DNA of 64,000 bases, from positions 3,610,232 to 3,674,231 of the forward strand of contig CATQJL010000326.1 in NCBI GenBank assembly GCA_958299035.1, read 5' to 3'. A model generated the notes under the pieces. The model was given only the letters and a program-made list of their open reading frames with translations. It was not told where the DNA came from and ran no database searches. Numbering within the stretch: position 1 is the first letter of the stretch; every line of letters starts with the position of its first letter. Both the position numbers and the translations under genes were made by a program. The stretch comes from Cylicocyclus nassatus (taxonomy: Eukaryota > Nematoda > Chromadorea > Rhabditida > Strongylidae). Positions 12,601 through 25,900 of the stretch are shown here, piece by piece.

Positions 12601-15600
12601 AGCCAATATGAAAGACAAATTAGCCATCTTTTCTACCCGTCATCGGAGGACTTGCCAAATTTTCCAAGAAGATCCCAACTGCGAACTGTATGGCGTAAAT
12701 CGACGAAGAATCGTCAGAAAATGCTCTTTCTACAAGTTCTATATAAGAATTGGTATGTTTTTCGAATTGGAGCATGGAAGTACTTGTCGATAATTGCTAT
12801 TCATCGAAATTGTAGTTTGCTCCAACACTTATGCCTTACATACACATGAACATGATAGATGCCTCTAAAGAACTATCAGTGTCAATAATTTCCAGCAAAG
12901 TGGAGCTCCTCTTCCAACCATTCAGACTAGACTTCTCAACTAAAACTAATAAGAAAACGTAGGAAAACATGGTGTCACTATGACTGTTCCAGAAACAGTA
13001 ATCATCTCGCGGTGGCGCAATAGTTCGTGTTTTGGCGGAGATGCTAACTAATGTCGCAACAGCCTCCTAGAAGACACTTTGTGAGCTTGTTTTAACCAAG
13101 AAAATTTTACGAAAATACTTTTCTTCTATTCTACCCAGTTTAAGTGGGGTCTTAACTGAATAAATTTAGAACTTCTTTTCAGCCACTTATGTGCCCATCA
13201 GCCTTACTCGATTACAGATTTTAACAGCTTACTCGATTACATGTCTCACTCTATCTGATTCAATGCTGTTTGAACTAGAATTTTGCAAAAAAAAGGCATA
13301 AATTTTACTCATTCACTATTTCTCTACTCATTTTTGACTTTACCGTTCGATGGTGAAGTTTTCTAAGCTGTCCCTGTCATGCAGATTAACAGTTGCAGAT
13401 GCTTCCGCGAGCGCCACCGTCTGCTTTAGAAATTGAGTGAAAATTTTATATCGACGAATAGAGCCACTTCTTTTTTTAAGATGCCCTTCACTCCAGAAAT
13501 TTACCAACATCGGTACAATCAAAACAAGAAATTCTCACATTCTCTCAAACCACTTGGCTTAGTTCATACCCTCATGTACTTATTACGTCGCCCCGAAAGC
13601 TCTGTCATTTCATTTTTGAAAATTTGCAACTTTTCGCTATTTGACGGATTTGCTTCCTCGAGATTTCAATGGATAAAAGAAGTCTTCCTTTTTGCGAACA
13701 TACCTTGGAGAGTTTCTAGTAAGCACTCATTGCGGGGTTGAAAATGGAAGAAGAAGAACATTTAGAACATTTCATCTGATTTAGGTCGCCAAAACTCCGA
13801 AATTGCCAGTACATAATTTTCATGACCTAATCTTTATAGAAGAAAAATTGTGCTGTTTGAACGTCTCTTTTAAACTTTACGACTATCAAGAAAAGTGAAT
13901 TTATCATTTTTGGCGTTTTCTACGGTAAACTCAAAATATATAAGCTCTCGCAGAAATTCAAACAGCACAAAGTTTCTCTCACTTGTATGCAGATCATAAA
14001 ATCCATGTACCAAAGGTTTCAGATTTTTCTGCAATGTCCCAGATTTTTGGCGACACAACTCAAAATGATCAAAGGCTAAATTTCTTTTTCTATTCATCTC
14101 TGCAATGAGTGCATAGTGAAAGCTCATCAAGAAACAGGATGACTTTTTCTTTCTAAGAAAATTTTAGGAAAACAAATCCGTTGAGATAGCTAAAAGTTAC
14201 AGGTTTTTCAATATTGAAACGAAGGAACTTTTGGGACAGTTTAATACTTACAAGAGAAATATGCTATGAGGCAGCCACGCAAGATTAATGTTGCATCGCC
14301 AAAATCAGCTTGAAACGCTCTTTTCAACTTTGTCTTAGCTGCGAAACTTTCTGAAAGGTCGCGAGGTTCTGTTATGATCAAACCGATTCAACTATCAATA
14401 AGACCACAAGAGTTCGTTAGCACTAAAATGTTGGTACTGTAACAACAGTAAGGTCGATGAGCATGTAAACTGCAGAAGCCAATGAGGCTAACTTTTTCAT
14501 GGTACGGTTTTGCACCTCATGGAGATAGATTGTACTCGGTGCTCCAAGTCTATGAGTCTCACCTCAAGCGGACACCGTATATCCCTCTCAGTGATAAAAT
14601 TAATGCTACTTTTTGCTGCTTATTCCAGTAACTGTATCACTTTTATGACGTGATAATGTTTGACCCAAACACTGTTATCTATACTTTCACGTCAAATGTG
14701 GGCAAATCTCCGCATGTGCATTTTGTTGAATTTGCAAATAATGCAGGTATAAAAAATCTAACACCTGCAACATAGTCTGGCAGTAATATTCTGGAAATTT
14801 ACAATTGTGTGGAATAGACAGGACGGTATATCGCGAATTAGTTTGCCTGCCTTAAGGAAGCTCAGTGCGTCAATGAGTTGAAATTACTTTGATAAAATTT
14901 GCGTTGCACTTTTTTTATTTTAACAACGAAGAACGGATGTAATCGGAAAGTTTGACTTTCTATAAATCTCGGCATGATGAATACTGTTACTATTCGACTG
15001 TTTAGCCTGTGAGTACTGCGTATGGCAGCCTGCTCGTGGTCGAAAGAAAGCTTAGAATTTTGCCTATAGGGTTGAGGAGATGTTTGATCGGGTCCATAAA
15101 TTGTTTTCGTCCATTTCAGGCTCTGAAGAAAGCGAATTATTGCAAACGTTAGCCTAAATAAATGAATCACCAATCTCGAAGAACGGATGATTTTTAATCT
15201 CTTGAACGAGAACATTGGTATCACTCTGACAGTACTAAAGCACATTACCATGTCTTCCATTTACTACCATGAACATTCTTGACAGTATCTGGCAGAATAA
15301 TCCTTGATTATCGTTTTCGTACGGAGAAATGCCTTTGGAAATGGAAACTTTATTATCATTAGTAGGTTATAGTCGGTAGCAAAAATGGCCATTATCGTGA
15401 AAAATATATTGTTTTATTTGTATACTTTCTGTCACAACCCAGACATCTCTTTAAAATACTAAAGCGACTTCTACGAACTCGAAAAAGAACATTCATCGTG
15501 CCAACTACGAGGAAATGGAAGAATGAAAAATCGTGACCTTAATCTAACGATCATGTTTTTTCACTACTGTTACTGATTTGGCCAATTAACTAAGATTCGC

Positions 15601-15933
15601 CTCGATTTTCGAGTGTTGCGATTACCTTTCATTTCTTCAAGATCTTGATATGCGAAAAAATAGTCTTGACTGCAGCCAACGAATAACAAGTCACTATTGA
15701 ATGTAAATGAAGAGGAGCATACGGTGATGTCGCGTATCAGAACTGATAAGTTTGTTTCTCTCACATAAATTAGCTCAGCTAGTGAAAGTCTCTCTTTCTC
15801 GAGCCCATGATTCATGAAGAAATTTGTAAAATACCCTCCTTGCACCTTTACATCAGTGTTTCAAGAAATTCCATCACTGACTTAGTAGAGCATAGTTTTG
15901 AGCAAAGCCTCGGCATAATCTTTACTTATTAAT
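9650..15933. other. Gene-poor intergenic region
   Basis: AT-rich sequence with no gene I can support. An AATAAA at 10396-10401 is a possible poly(A) signal for the upstream Clc-like gene, which would imply a 3' UTR of about 750 bases. A C-14 tract lies at 12469-12482. One isolated exon-like open stretch (12001-12093) is flanked by good splice borders but has no partners. Longer minus-strand frames such as 14862-15260 show no domain features and are probably chance. Confidence 0.5.
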
Positions 15934-16610
15934 CAGTGGCGGTCGCAGGATCCGTCCGGGGGGGGGGGGGGGGGGGAGGGGGGGAGGGGGGGAGGGCGGC
16001 AAAAATATATCAAACTAGCTGGCAAACCCGGCTCCGCCCGGCCCTGTCATTATTATATTCGTAATCAGCATGCTCGATTACCCCCCTGTGCCAACTCCCA
16101 GCCCCGTAGCTCAAATTTTGCAAAAAATCGATAAAATCGATATCGATCGATAACGAAAAGTAGCCTATGACACGCTCCCTGCCCCGAAGTATATGTGTGC
16201 CAAGTTTGGTCCAAATCGGTTCAGAAATAAAAATTTCTATTCCGCACATACGTACAGACAGACATACAGACATACAGACATTCAGCTTTATATATAAGAT
16301 GAAGGTGCGTGGCGTTAGCCACGCACTCCGAAGAACATTTTTGGGATGCTTCTCAGAATTTTTGCGGTCCGTAACTCCGAAAATCTAGAAAAGGGGAGGG
16401 GGGTGGCGGCAGCCATGCCCCGGAAAAATTTCTTTACAAAGCTAATATGATTTTTAGAAATTTTAAAAAATTAATCTAATTGTTTCCAAGAATAAACAAG
16501 TTACTTGCACATGTTTATAACCATGTAAGGAAATTTCGAAAAAAAAATTTTTTTAAATTTCGCGACCCATTTCGCGCATCCTCCCCCCCCCCCCCCTCCG
16601 TCCGCCACTG
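15934..16610. mobile_element. Non-autonomous hAT-like element, CAGTGGCG termini
   Basis: The element starts CAGTGGCGGTCG and ends CGTCCGCCACTG, so its tips are inverted repeats with the CAGTG start common in hAT elements. Just inside the tips are a G-19 run (15958-15976) and a C-14 run (16583-16596), themselves forming an inverted pair. The flanking octamers TTATTAAT and TTATCTAT match at six of eight positions, a possible decayed target duplication. Inside is a short CAGACATA tandem array near 16253-16282 and a GATGAAGGTGCGTGGCG word that recurs inverted near 24477-24497. No transposase frame is present. Confidence 0.65.
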
Positions 16611-18103
16611 TTATCTATGTCTTTTTTGTATCATCCTGGATCGTCACTAAACCCATCTGGTAATTTGTACACTCTCTTGGCGTCAGAAGCTCTCATAGTC
16701 ACGCAATCTTCTAGAAAGGTACAAAGGAAGCTGTTTTACAGTAATCATCCTGATTAAATTATCGTTAATTGTCATCAGCAATGGGTGGCAACCCTTATGA
16801 TAGGGAATGATGAGCAGTTATCGAACTTTTTTCAAAGGATATGATGAAGCTTTTCAGAATCAATTTATTAGAATCTTGCAAATAAGTCAGCTTTTTTGAT
16901 CCAGTTAATGCCGCCCTATAGATCCTTCAGATAAGCCCACCCTACAGACAAGTCCTTTTTCCCTTAATATTTGAATAACACCCCAAAATCTTGTCAGATA
17001 AGTCAGGGTTTTGCAGACGGACTTCTCCGGGAGGCCCTTGTGTGAGATTCTAAGGATTTTAGGGATTTTAAGGTTTTCTATATTATTGGGATTTTTTAGG
17101 GATTTTTATATTTTTGGAAAATGACAGCATTTGCGCTTCAAAGTGAATATCGCTTCTATCTTTTCTTCAGAAAACTAAAACGTACATCAGCTTTCTTGTA
17201 TGGGCAATTTCCACGAACTTTTGATGAGCTATTCTAGGTATCCATTTTCTAAACAAAGACTTTTTGAAGAGATTTGTATCGTATAATCAGCGTCGATGTT
17301 GATCTAGCATAGCATTAGTGTCGCTTGTCCTAACTTCTCGCTGCTGCTTCGCAGGTTTTTCAAACCTCTTTCGTAGCTGGATTCTAGTTATACTTCTCTC
17401 GTACCAGCTACTTTGCCTCTGATACGGTCTCTTAATGGGATTATCTGGCAAATCAGCATTCCGGATGCAAGTGTCCAAGTACACTGCATGCATATTTGGT
17501 GATTGAGACCTTGGACAAACAGATTAGAGCCAGCAGAAAAACTCAACGTTTCTTTTCGTAAGCGTTCACTCGGAGAGGAGCCAGTCGCGCTGATCCGCTT
17601 CCACTTTGGAACTACACGCTTTTCAATGCAAAAGTTCTCTTTTGTTAATGCATTATCGCTTGTACATGGTTCGTATTCGGTTTCTACATTTTATCCCACT
17701 TCCTGTATGTTCGAAATCTTTCTAAAATTGATTTTATTCTCCCAAAATACAATATTTCCGACTTATTTGCTTTGATTCTCTCTAAATCCTTGCTTACCGG
17801 TCTTCTTACAGGCTAAGAAAAGGTTTCTTGTTTGCGTATATGTAAACTCTTTCTCTTTTGTTTGTTCTGCTACTGTTGCGTGTAGCAAAATCTCAGATTT
17901 ATTGATCACTAGTGTCATTTGAGTTTTCTAAACTCCAATCTTCATACAGCTTCTTCTGTATAGCAACTTTTAGCTCAAACTTGCGGATAAGAGAAATTGA
18001 ATTTATGTAAGTTTTCTAACTTAATTTTCTAACCTGACTGAAGAACCCTTAGAGGTCTATATTTAGAGAGATACATGTAATCGTCAGAGGCATCATATAT
18101 AAA
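16611..18103. other. Intergenic, no gene seen
   Basis: AT-rich sequence containing a locally repetitive GGATTTTAGGG-like stretch at about 17050-17115. Open frames on both strands (for example 17287-17493 minus and 17503-17775 plus) lack splice context and recognisable motifs. I see no RNA gene. Confidence 0.45.
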
Positions 18104-18290
18104 GTGGGTTCGAAAGTTTGTACCGTTTTATAGACCTATCCTCAAATCATTGGAATAAAAATAGACAAACATTCTAAGCATTATTCTATGCAAAATTCTT
18201 TCTCTTTTCAGTAGTGATGTTTTTCTTCGAATCTTTATTTTGAACGATTTAAGGATAGATCTAGAAAACGGCACGAACTATCAGCCCACC
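18104..18290. mobile_element. Mariner-like MITE
   Basis: About 187 bp bounded by imperfect inverted repeats. The left end reads GTGGGTTCGAAAGTTTGTACC and continues through CGTTTTATAGACCTATCC. The reverse complement of the right end reads GTGGGCTGATAGTTCGTGCC and continues through GTTTTCTAGATCTATCC. The repeats are about 38 bases each. The interior is AT-rich and non-coding. The arm sequence resembles mariner-type ends; the family assignment is inference. Confidence 0.55.
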
Positions 18291-19955
18291 TAGTATTTTC
18301 ACTAAGTCGGACCGATACTCTCTGCTGATAAAACCGAAGAAAAATTTTTATCTGGTTTATCCCATTATGCACTAATCCGTTCCTCTTAAGTAGCTCAACT
18401 ACTCTTTCTTTACTCTAGCTGCCGTTCAAAGACGCCCACGCTCATGTCATATATCCATTCTTTATTGTTACGTTGGGTAAATTAGACAAGCAAACAATGT
18501 CCGCTCTTTCCGCTCCTCTCTTGACATCGTTCAGATTAGAGATTTGAGCAGATAAGTGCTCTGTCTCAATGGTTCAATATTCGTGCAACAATAATCGTCT
18601 TCTGAGTTCTACTGGATCTTTTTTTGGAAAATTAGCCCTATGCCATTAGCTATTAGTATTGACTGTACATAGTTGGTGTTGAAAATGTCGAACTTGCAAG
18701 GCTCTATGGCTAGCTAAATCGGTATGCGATTAAGCGTTCTTTGGCAGAAATTAAAGAAAAGAAATCCAAGCATGCGCACAATCAAGTAAAGAGTTAGAAG
18801 AATTTCGTTGGTCTAGAGTCAACAGAAGACTGTTTGCTCCCGCGCACCGTAGCTGCCCAGGCCGTACCTGAATCGATTCCGCCTCCCACCTGACCACTCT
18901 GGACCTCAGTGTTCATGTTGTGCTTCTGTGTTATTAGCTGATCACTTCAAAATCTTTATTGATTTTCAAGAATTTTAAGAATCAGATTCTTTTGCGCCAG
19001 CCAGCACCGGCGCCTGTTGCCTCGTCGGCACCGAGTGCGCTGCCCTCGCGCAGGTTCCCGTGCATTCACTTGGGTGACTGCTGCGTGTTTTGGTAGCACT
19101 TTGGGGGCAACCCACTACTTAAACTTCGTCTTTGGGAAAGGAAACCCTCTGCTCAAGTCTCACAGTTTAATACCTAGTTGTAAGGGTGATGACCCGCAAT
19201 AACATTAGCATATATCCTTGGCTGCTAGGCTCGCTAAGACCTCCAAAAGCCTCCGCATCTCGTATTACATGGATATTCGGGAAAATTTTGTTAAAGCTTT
19301 GCAATTTCCTTTTGTGTCATTTTCGCCTCACTGTCGTTGATGCTGATTTTGTAACAAATTCCCATTAAAACTACTTGCTAGTGCATCTGCATGTAGAGAT
19401 TTTCAACTTTTCACAACACCTGCATTCAACCCCAGTCTCTTGTCGTTGTCGTGCTCCTTGTCGCCCGTTAAGCACCACTGGATTTCAGCACCATTGGTTA
19501 AGCACCATTGGATTTGGATTTTTGGATTTATTTATGGTTTTAGCTATTTACAATCAAACAACTTGATGTTTTTCTTTTCTTCCAAATTTTGACCGGTTCT
19601 TGCACTGTAGCTGGAAGTGATCGACGGTCTATCCGGCTGAGCCACCTGTTTTTCCACAAAATAATTCTTGATTACTCAGCTGTGAGTCATCACGATTGGT
19701 ATTGTAGTACTAAAATGGTCATGCGTGTGTGTCGGCGTCGAGGTGCATCTGTTAATTGACCGCCTAGGTTTCGCGCAGTTTTTGCACCTCGGCAAGCATT
19801 TTCAAGGTATTTTGTTCTAATTGTTCTCGTACTCGTAAGCATTTTCGGCATCTCATCTACACCTAATGTTCTTCCTTCAACGTAAAACTGAGACAATGCA
19901 TTTAGGGCGAGCCTTGTAAGACAGGGAACTCGTACCGAGGTGGAACGATCCCGAC
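18291..19955. other. Upstream flank of the FH3-domain gene
   Basis: Mostly non-coding. A GC-rich island at about 18985-19085 encodes a short Pro/Ala-rich frame that could be an untranslated or alternative first exon of the downstream FH3 gene, but no clear splice link was found. Short direct repeats of TAAGCACCA-type words lie near 19470-19520. The promoter of the FH3 gene presumably lies here. Confidence 0.35.
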
Positions 19956-22900
19956 ATGTCCGTCTCGATACAGGACCCTCGCGCAACGCCTCGGCATATA
20001 GCGGACCAATTGAAACGATTTATTCTACTCGCGGATGTACCCCAACCGAGTACGTTCACCCCTTTCTTCTCCCCCTCTCTCTTCTCTCATCCCTTTCACC
20101 CTCAAGTTGCAACTTCTCGGAAACCTTGCTTTCAGCGACTCCAAACGGTACTTCTCTATCAGATGCAGGATTTGTCCTGCTAAGCCTAAAGGACCAGATC
20201 CTTGTCGACAACGCAAGGTAAGCTAACGAATGAAATTCGCATTTAGCACACGTTTACGAACCGGCTGCCGGACGCCGCGACCGGAAACGTGCGTCCTTAT
20301 CCCTCTGCTATAATGGACCGGTCCTACGTTTACATAATGTCTCACTGATTGTCTCATTAACTTGCGTTCACTAAAAAACGCTAGTCAGCAACTTTATCAT
20401 ATACACAGAGCTACATTCTAGCATATTGTCAATAGAGATGTCGCAGATGCGCAACTTCTAAAAAGTGTGCAAGGTCGCGTTTGCTCGAAGAACCTTTCGT
20501 GGCATCTGCACCGTCTCTGTTAGCGCAAATTCTTTTCGCATCTGAGTGAAGGTTTCTGTTGTTGAGCAAGCCATTTGTACAATCAAATATTTGTGGTTTT
20601 GGAGAAAGCTAAAGGAGAAAATTGGAAGGGAAAAACTCTACAAGACCTAATAGTTAATGCAATTTTCGTGTTAAGGTAGTATATGAGTGACCATCTTGAG
20701 ACTCATATCACATTGAAAGTTGTCGTTCTGCTAACAGGCCACTTAAAAACAGTAGTCCATTATCTCTAAGCATCATCTATCAAGTATGTTAATGTTTTTT
20801 TCAAGTCTTCAATTTTCTTTTTGCAATCATCCATTGCTTTGGACCAGAATGTACATTATCACTTTGTTCCGCTTTTTCTTGTAGGCTATTACACCGTTCA
20901 ATGTTTTCCAAGTATGGAATTTATGAGTTTCAGTACAAGTTCAACAGTTTTTAATATTAAAACTGAATGTTTGCATTTTTTATCCTTTATGCACACTCGA
21001 TAATTTGTTTGGTACGAGAAGGTTCAAATTTCAGTTTTTGAGAGCGCGAGATGGCATTGGCAAACGGGTTTGACCTCATTTTTTACGAATAATATCATTT
21101 TTTTGCAAAAAAAAACTTTTATTATCATAATCGCTATCGAATTCCAGTCCTACAAAATACTAATCCGTCTTTCCTTTTCATCTACTTGAATAGAGCACAA
21201 TGGTCGCTTTTTTATCATGTCCATAATAGAGCACAATTTTACAAAAATATGCATTCTATTTTACTTACAATTTGCTTCAGGTCGCAACATTTTTGCCAAG
21301 AATTCATCTCGAGACCGCTCAATGGTGTCGAACTTCTCAGTAAAGTTGTCATGGTTCTTCAAGGCATTGTCAATTCCACGCAACCACCTCCTTCTAAGAT
21401 TTCTAATTTGCTATCGAGGAACAGCTCCACTACGAATCGAAAACGAAAAGCAGCGGTGGGGCCGAAATTTTTATTATTTGCTTATTATTGTAGTAATAGC
21501 ACAGACACATACAATTAATCACTTTCTTTTTTTCAATGTACAACCTATGCTCGCACCATCTAGCAGTTTACAGAAAATATCAAATAACTTGTACACTTTT
21601 GACGCACAGTGCTCTCGAGCTCTACCAAGAAGCTTAAGAACCAGATATTTGCATAATGGCTTGAGTTTTTAGGTTGCCGAAGCCGACTGCATCGAGTGTC
21701 TAAAGATACTTCTCGAGAAATCGGTAACGAAACAGCAGTACACCAGGAAGAGAATCGATGACGATCAAGCTAGTGCGAATGCATTGCAGGAAAATGCTTG
21801 GCGACGATTTTTGGATTCGACCAACGGTCTCGATGCTGTACTGTATTCGGTCAACAGTCCACAGCTGGACTCGAAATGTTATGCTTTGGAGGTACTGAAC
21901 ATCAACAACGGATATGAAGAATGGATAGTCGTGAATTTGTTTCTTAGATTCTGTTATTACTGCTCGATCAACCTCAAGGATTCGTGATTCTTATGAGAGC
22001 GCTCACCGCACTGGCTGCTAGGAATAGGGATTATCTTAGGTTTACTATGTTTGTGGCACAGTTAAAACATGGACTTCACACCAACAAACTACATATTCAG
22101 GTAAGCGAGCCACTTACCGTTACACCATCCTTACAGTACTTTACCCCCTCCCCCCCTCCTGCGAAGAAGTAGTATAAAAGAAAAAAGAATTGGAGCTTTG
22201 AGGTTGGAGCGGAAATTTTGTCGCATAAATTGATGGTTTTGTTTGGACCAAAATTCTTCAGAAAGAGGAATTTTCTTTTAATAAGAGCGAAGTATTACAG
22301 CAGATTAGCGGCTTTCTGATGAATTGAAAAATCGAAATGTAAAAATTCAAGCAAGCTAAAAACTCCGAATAAATCAAGCGATCAAAATTGAAAAGATTGT
22401 TTTGAAATTTACTCCGCAGCATCACTAGCTTCAGCTACCTAGCATTTTCAAAAGGACAATTTTTTTAATGAACATTAGGGCTTTATGATTTTCGATCAGC
22501 ACAGAGTTTGTTCAATCAAAGAGTATGCTGTAAAACTTGAAAACTGAGTGTTTCGGTATTTTTTCGCAACATTCTTAGGTTATGGCAAGTCGCTTGCGCA
22601 CTGATCGTGTGAATTTTTTCCATCCTACTTGCAGTCGTCATTCATTGGAATGCCACTAATCTGCGGCTGCAGAAAATTTTTTTTCAACAAAAATGCCACC
22701 TTTCAAACTTGTTGCGACGGCTTTCGCTTTATCCCATATCAATAAACTATCTTATCCTACTGTTGCTAGTTTATCTCGAAAATATCGTGAAAATTGGGAT
22801 GCATAGTCGGCTACTGATTGTAAAAGGTTCTCTGCGCTGAAATTTCGATTTCGCGAACTGGAATGAGGCACTTGTATCATTGCGTTTTCTTGAAATCATA

Positions 22901-25900
22901 GTGTGGCTCAAGGGGATTCTTCATAATTTTTGGACGTTTGAAAATGCAGTCGCGGAAGTCGGTCCAAGTCTGATTGTGTTGGGGACACTTCTTCACAGAG
23001 ATGCTCGATAATCCTAGAAAAATTCACTCAATGAGTTTCATGAGATCGAAAGTAGTATTGCAGTTTGGAACTAATGAAAATAAGTACTACAGATCACTTT
23101 GCTGCATTTCAGAAAATTTTTTTGATTTCTTAGTTTTGGGGTAGGGGAATGTAAGGGCGGGGGGGGGGGGAGAGGGAGATTAAAAACGAGGCATTCCACT
23201 GTGTCCGTAACTGCTATGTTCAATACTATGGCCGTTTGTCTAGACAATTCTAGTTTGCTCCGGGAAATCCAAACATTTTGTGAAATGCTGAGGACTTGTT
23301 TTTATAATCTACAACTTACCTCTTTAGATACTCATCGTTCGACTATTCAATAAACTTTTGTCTACAGCCCCGTCGGGCACCCATCGTACGCTTATCCGAT
23401 GTGAAGTGGCGTTAACAAAGTTCAGTGTGGAATACGTTGAGAATGTAAGTGTGCAGCAAACCGTTTGCTCAGAAAAATCTTGCTAAATTCAGCTTCTAAG
23501 CACACAGTCCGTTCCACTTGGAGGTATGGAAATTCTAGCTGAAGAGCTTGCATTATGGCGATCATTGGGTACACCGCCAATGCCTTCATATGGTGTGGAG
23601 CACAATCACATCTACGGGTAGATCATTTCTCCTTCGAAATTTCTCTGGATATTTTTTTATTGAAATTTCTCAGGCTGACCGAAACAGAGAGTGATACGCT
23701 CCAGAGCGAACGACCTCGTCACGGCCGACCGCCCGCCGGCAAATATCCCACCGTATGTTTTCCTGCCGTTGACCATCTAATCTGTTCTGAGAGCTTTTTT
23801 ACATATTCTACTATTAGGGTAGCACAGTACTGAAAAACGTTGAACGACAACGCTTCAAAAAGCAAAGTGAAATCGGCTCCGGTGGACGGTCATCGGCTCC
23901 AGGATACTATCCAGAAAATGACCGCCACTCATCCAATGCATTTTACCCTGATAGGAGAGCAGTTACGCTATCGAATCGCGCATGGCAGGAACCTTCAGGT
24001 ATGGAGATAGTATAATGCAGTGATCCCTCCGCAAATCTCAATGTTTTCAATTTCTTAGAATGAGTCTGAACCACCTTTAGAATAAAAACGAATCACACTC
24101 GTTTTTGACGATATGCAGCTTGACAAGTTTGGTGTTCGTATCGATTATCCAAAAGCTCATTTTCGGTGGTGTAGATCAAATTAAACTAAATTTTAAATTT
24201 TTGTTTATTGGTGTTCAAACGTTCAAAACAACTTTTTTACTCAGCAGGGGGGGGGGGGGGGAACTGGGTCGCGAAAATTTTGGAACACTTACATGAGTTG
24301 TGAGAATGTGCAATTGACTTGTTTCTACTTTTAATTAACTAAAATATTTTTGAAAATTTGAAACTAAAATATTTTTGAAATTTTGAAATTTTGTGACCTT
24401 ACAAAAAATTTTTTTCCAGGGTTATGAGCACGCGAAAATTTTAGGAAGCAGCCAAAAAATTTTTTGGAGTGCGTGACGGACGCCACGCACCTTCATCAGG
24501 AAAAAATTGCTGCCCCCCCCTCCCCTCCCCCCCCCCCCCCCAAGGGAAATCCTGGGTATGCCACTGACCCATATAGAATTCGGCAATTTAGTTTATTTGC
24601 ATTCTCTCGCGCTATTAGCCTATTCACAGTTTGTAACTGGAGCATTTCCACACAGGAATGCGCATGAATTGAAAATATGGCTACAAGAACTTTCAAACAG
24701 AGCAGTCATTGATCAAGTCATCAACCTTGAATAGACGTTGAGAATTCACAAGAAATCAAAAACCAGAGTTCCCGCATATTCTTTTCTTCAACCTATCGTT
24801 ATTTCACGGCTAACCAAAAAATTAAGCAAAGTCGAACAGCGAAGGCACCACTTCTGCAATCGCTCAGTCGATGGTTAAACGTCTTAATTTCAAAAGCCAC
24901 TACAACAAAGAAGTGAAAGCTTGAAACGTCCCATTCTCGTCTCAAGAAACCGAGATTTTGGCTTTTCACATACCTGTTCTTTCCTCACACCAAATTTTTT
25001 CTACTACCGGAACAATGTTCAGCCGCTCTTTTACATTAGCTTTTTAAACGGCACTGTGGCAAGTATTTGCTTATTACAACGCTAGAATTACTCGATTTAA
25101 TCTTCGTTAATAGAGGTGCAATTTTGTGGAAGTTCCTCCCTGGTGCGAGCGCCTATTTTTGTTAAAAGTCGATTGCTAACCTCACCCAGGCTTCGTTCTT
25201 GTCCTCTTCTAACTTTCCTAATGAATACGTGCTGTTCGTTCAAATTTGTAAGGAAGCAACATTCTCAGTGGCCTCATATGCACCTCTGTTTTCTTTCATT
25301 AGGTCGTATGAGGACAGATGCTTCGTTGAAATTTCTTGGTGGAACACTAGATTGAGATTTCTAGGATTATCGCTCTAGTTGAAGAACAGGTCGTATTCAT
25401 ATCCGACTAAAGTGCTGTCTGTGTAAAAGTGCAATTCAAAAAAAAAACACCAAAAATAGTAGATTTACTTCTGATGGTGCCCTGGGAAAATATATCTATT
25501 AATATGCAATCTATTTACTTTCGGAACCAGCCGGTTTAGAAGTGCAGTAGCTGGTCAAGAATCAAACGTAGAGTCCCTTTTTTAGCCATTTTGATGGCTA
25601 AAAAAGCCGCTCGCGAAAATCTTTCTGTTGTCATCGAAATGGGTTTTAACCACTCTTTTCAAATTTTCAGATGCTTCGTATTCGCCACCGCCATTGCCTC
25701 GAACCAGCTATGGTACTGAGAGAAGAACGTCATCAAGTGGAATGCGCAGGGCGAAGAGTGAAAGCGCCATGCTTGGATCAGAAAGGTATGAAATTGATTT
25801 AGTGACGTCGAATAACTCACGCTATCTTTATAAATAGCGCTAAAGAGCGGCAACAGTATTGAACATATTGAACATTCTTACAAATTCGAAATTACAACCC

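Noticed and set aside
14862..15260. Minus-strand open frame of 132 codons
   Set aside because: No recognisable motif, no flanking exons, and weak codon character.
18106..18116. GGTTCGAAA as a tRNA B box
   Set aside because: Part of the inverted end of a mariner-like MITE; no tRNA fold.
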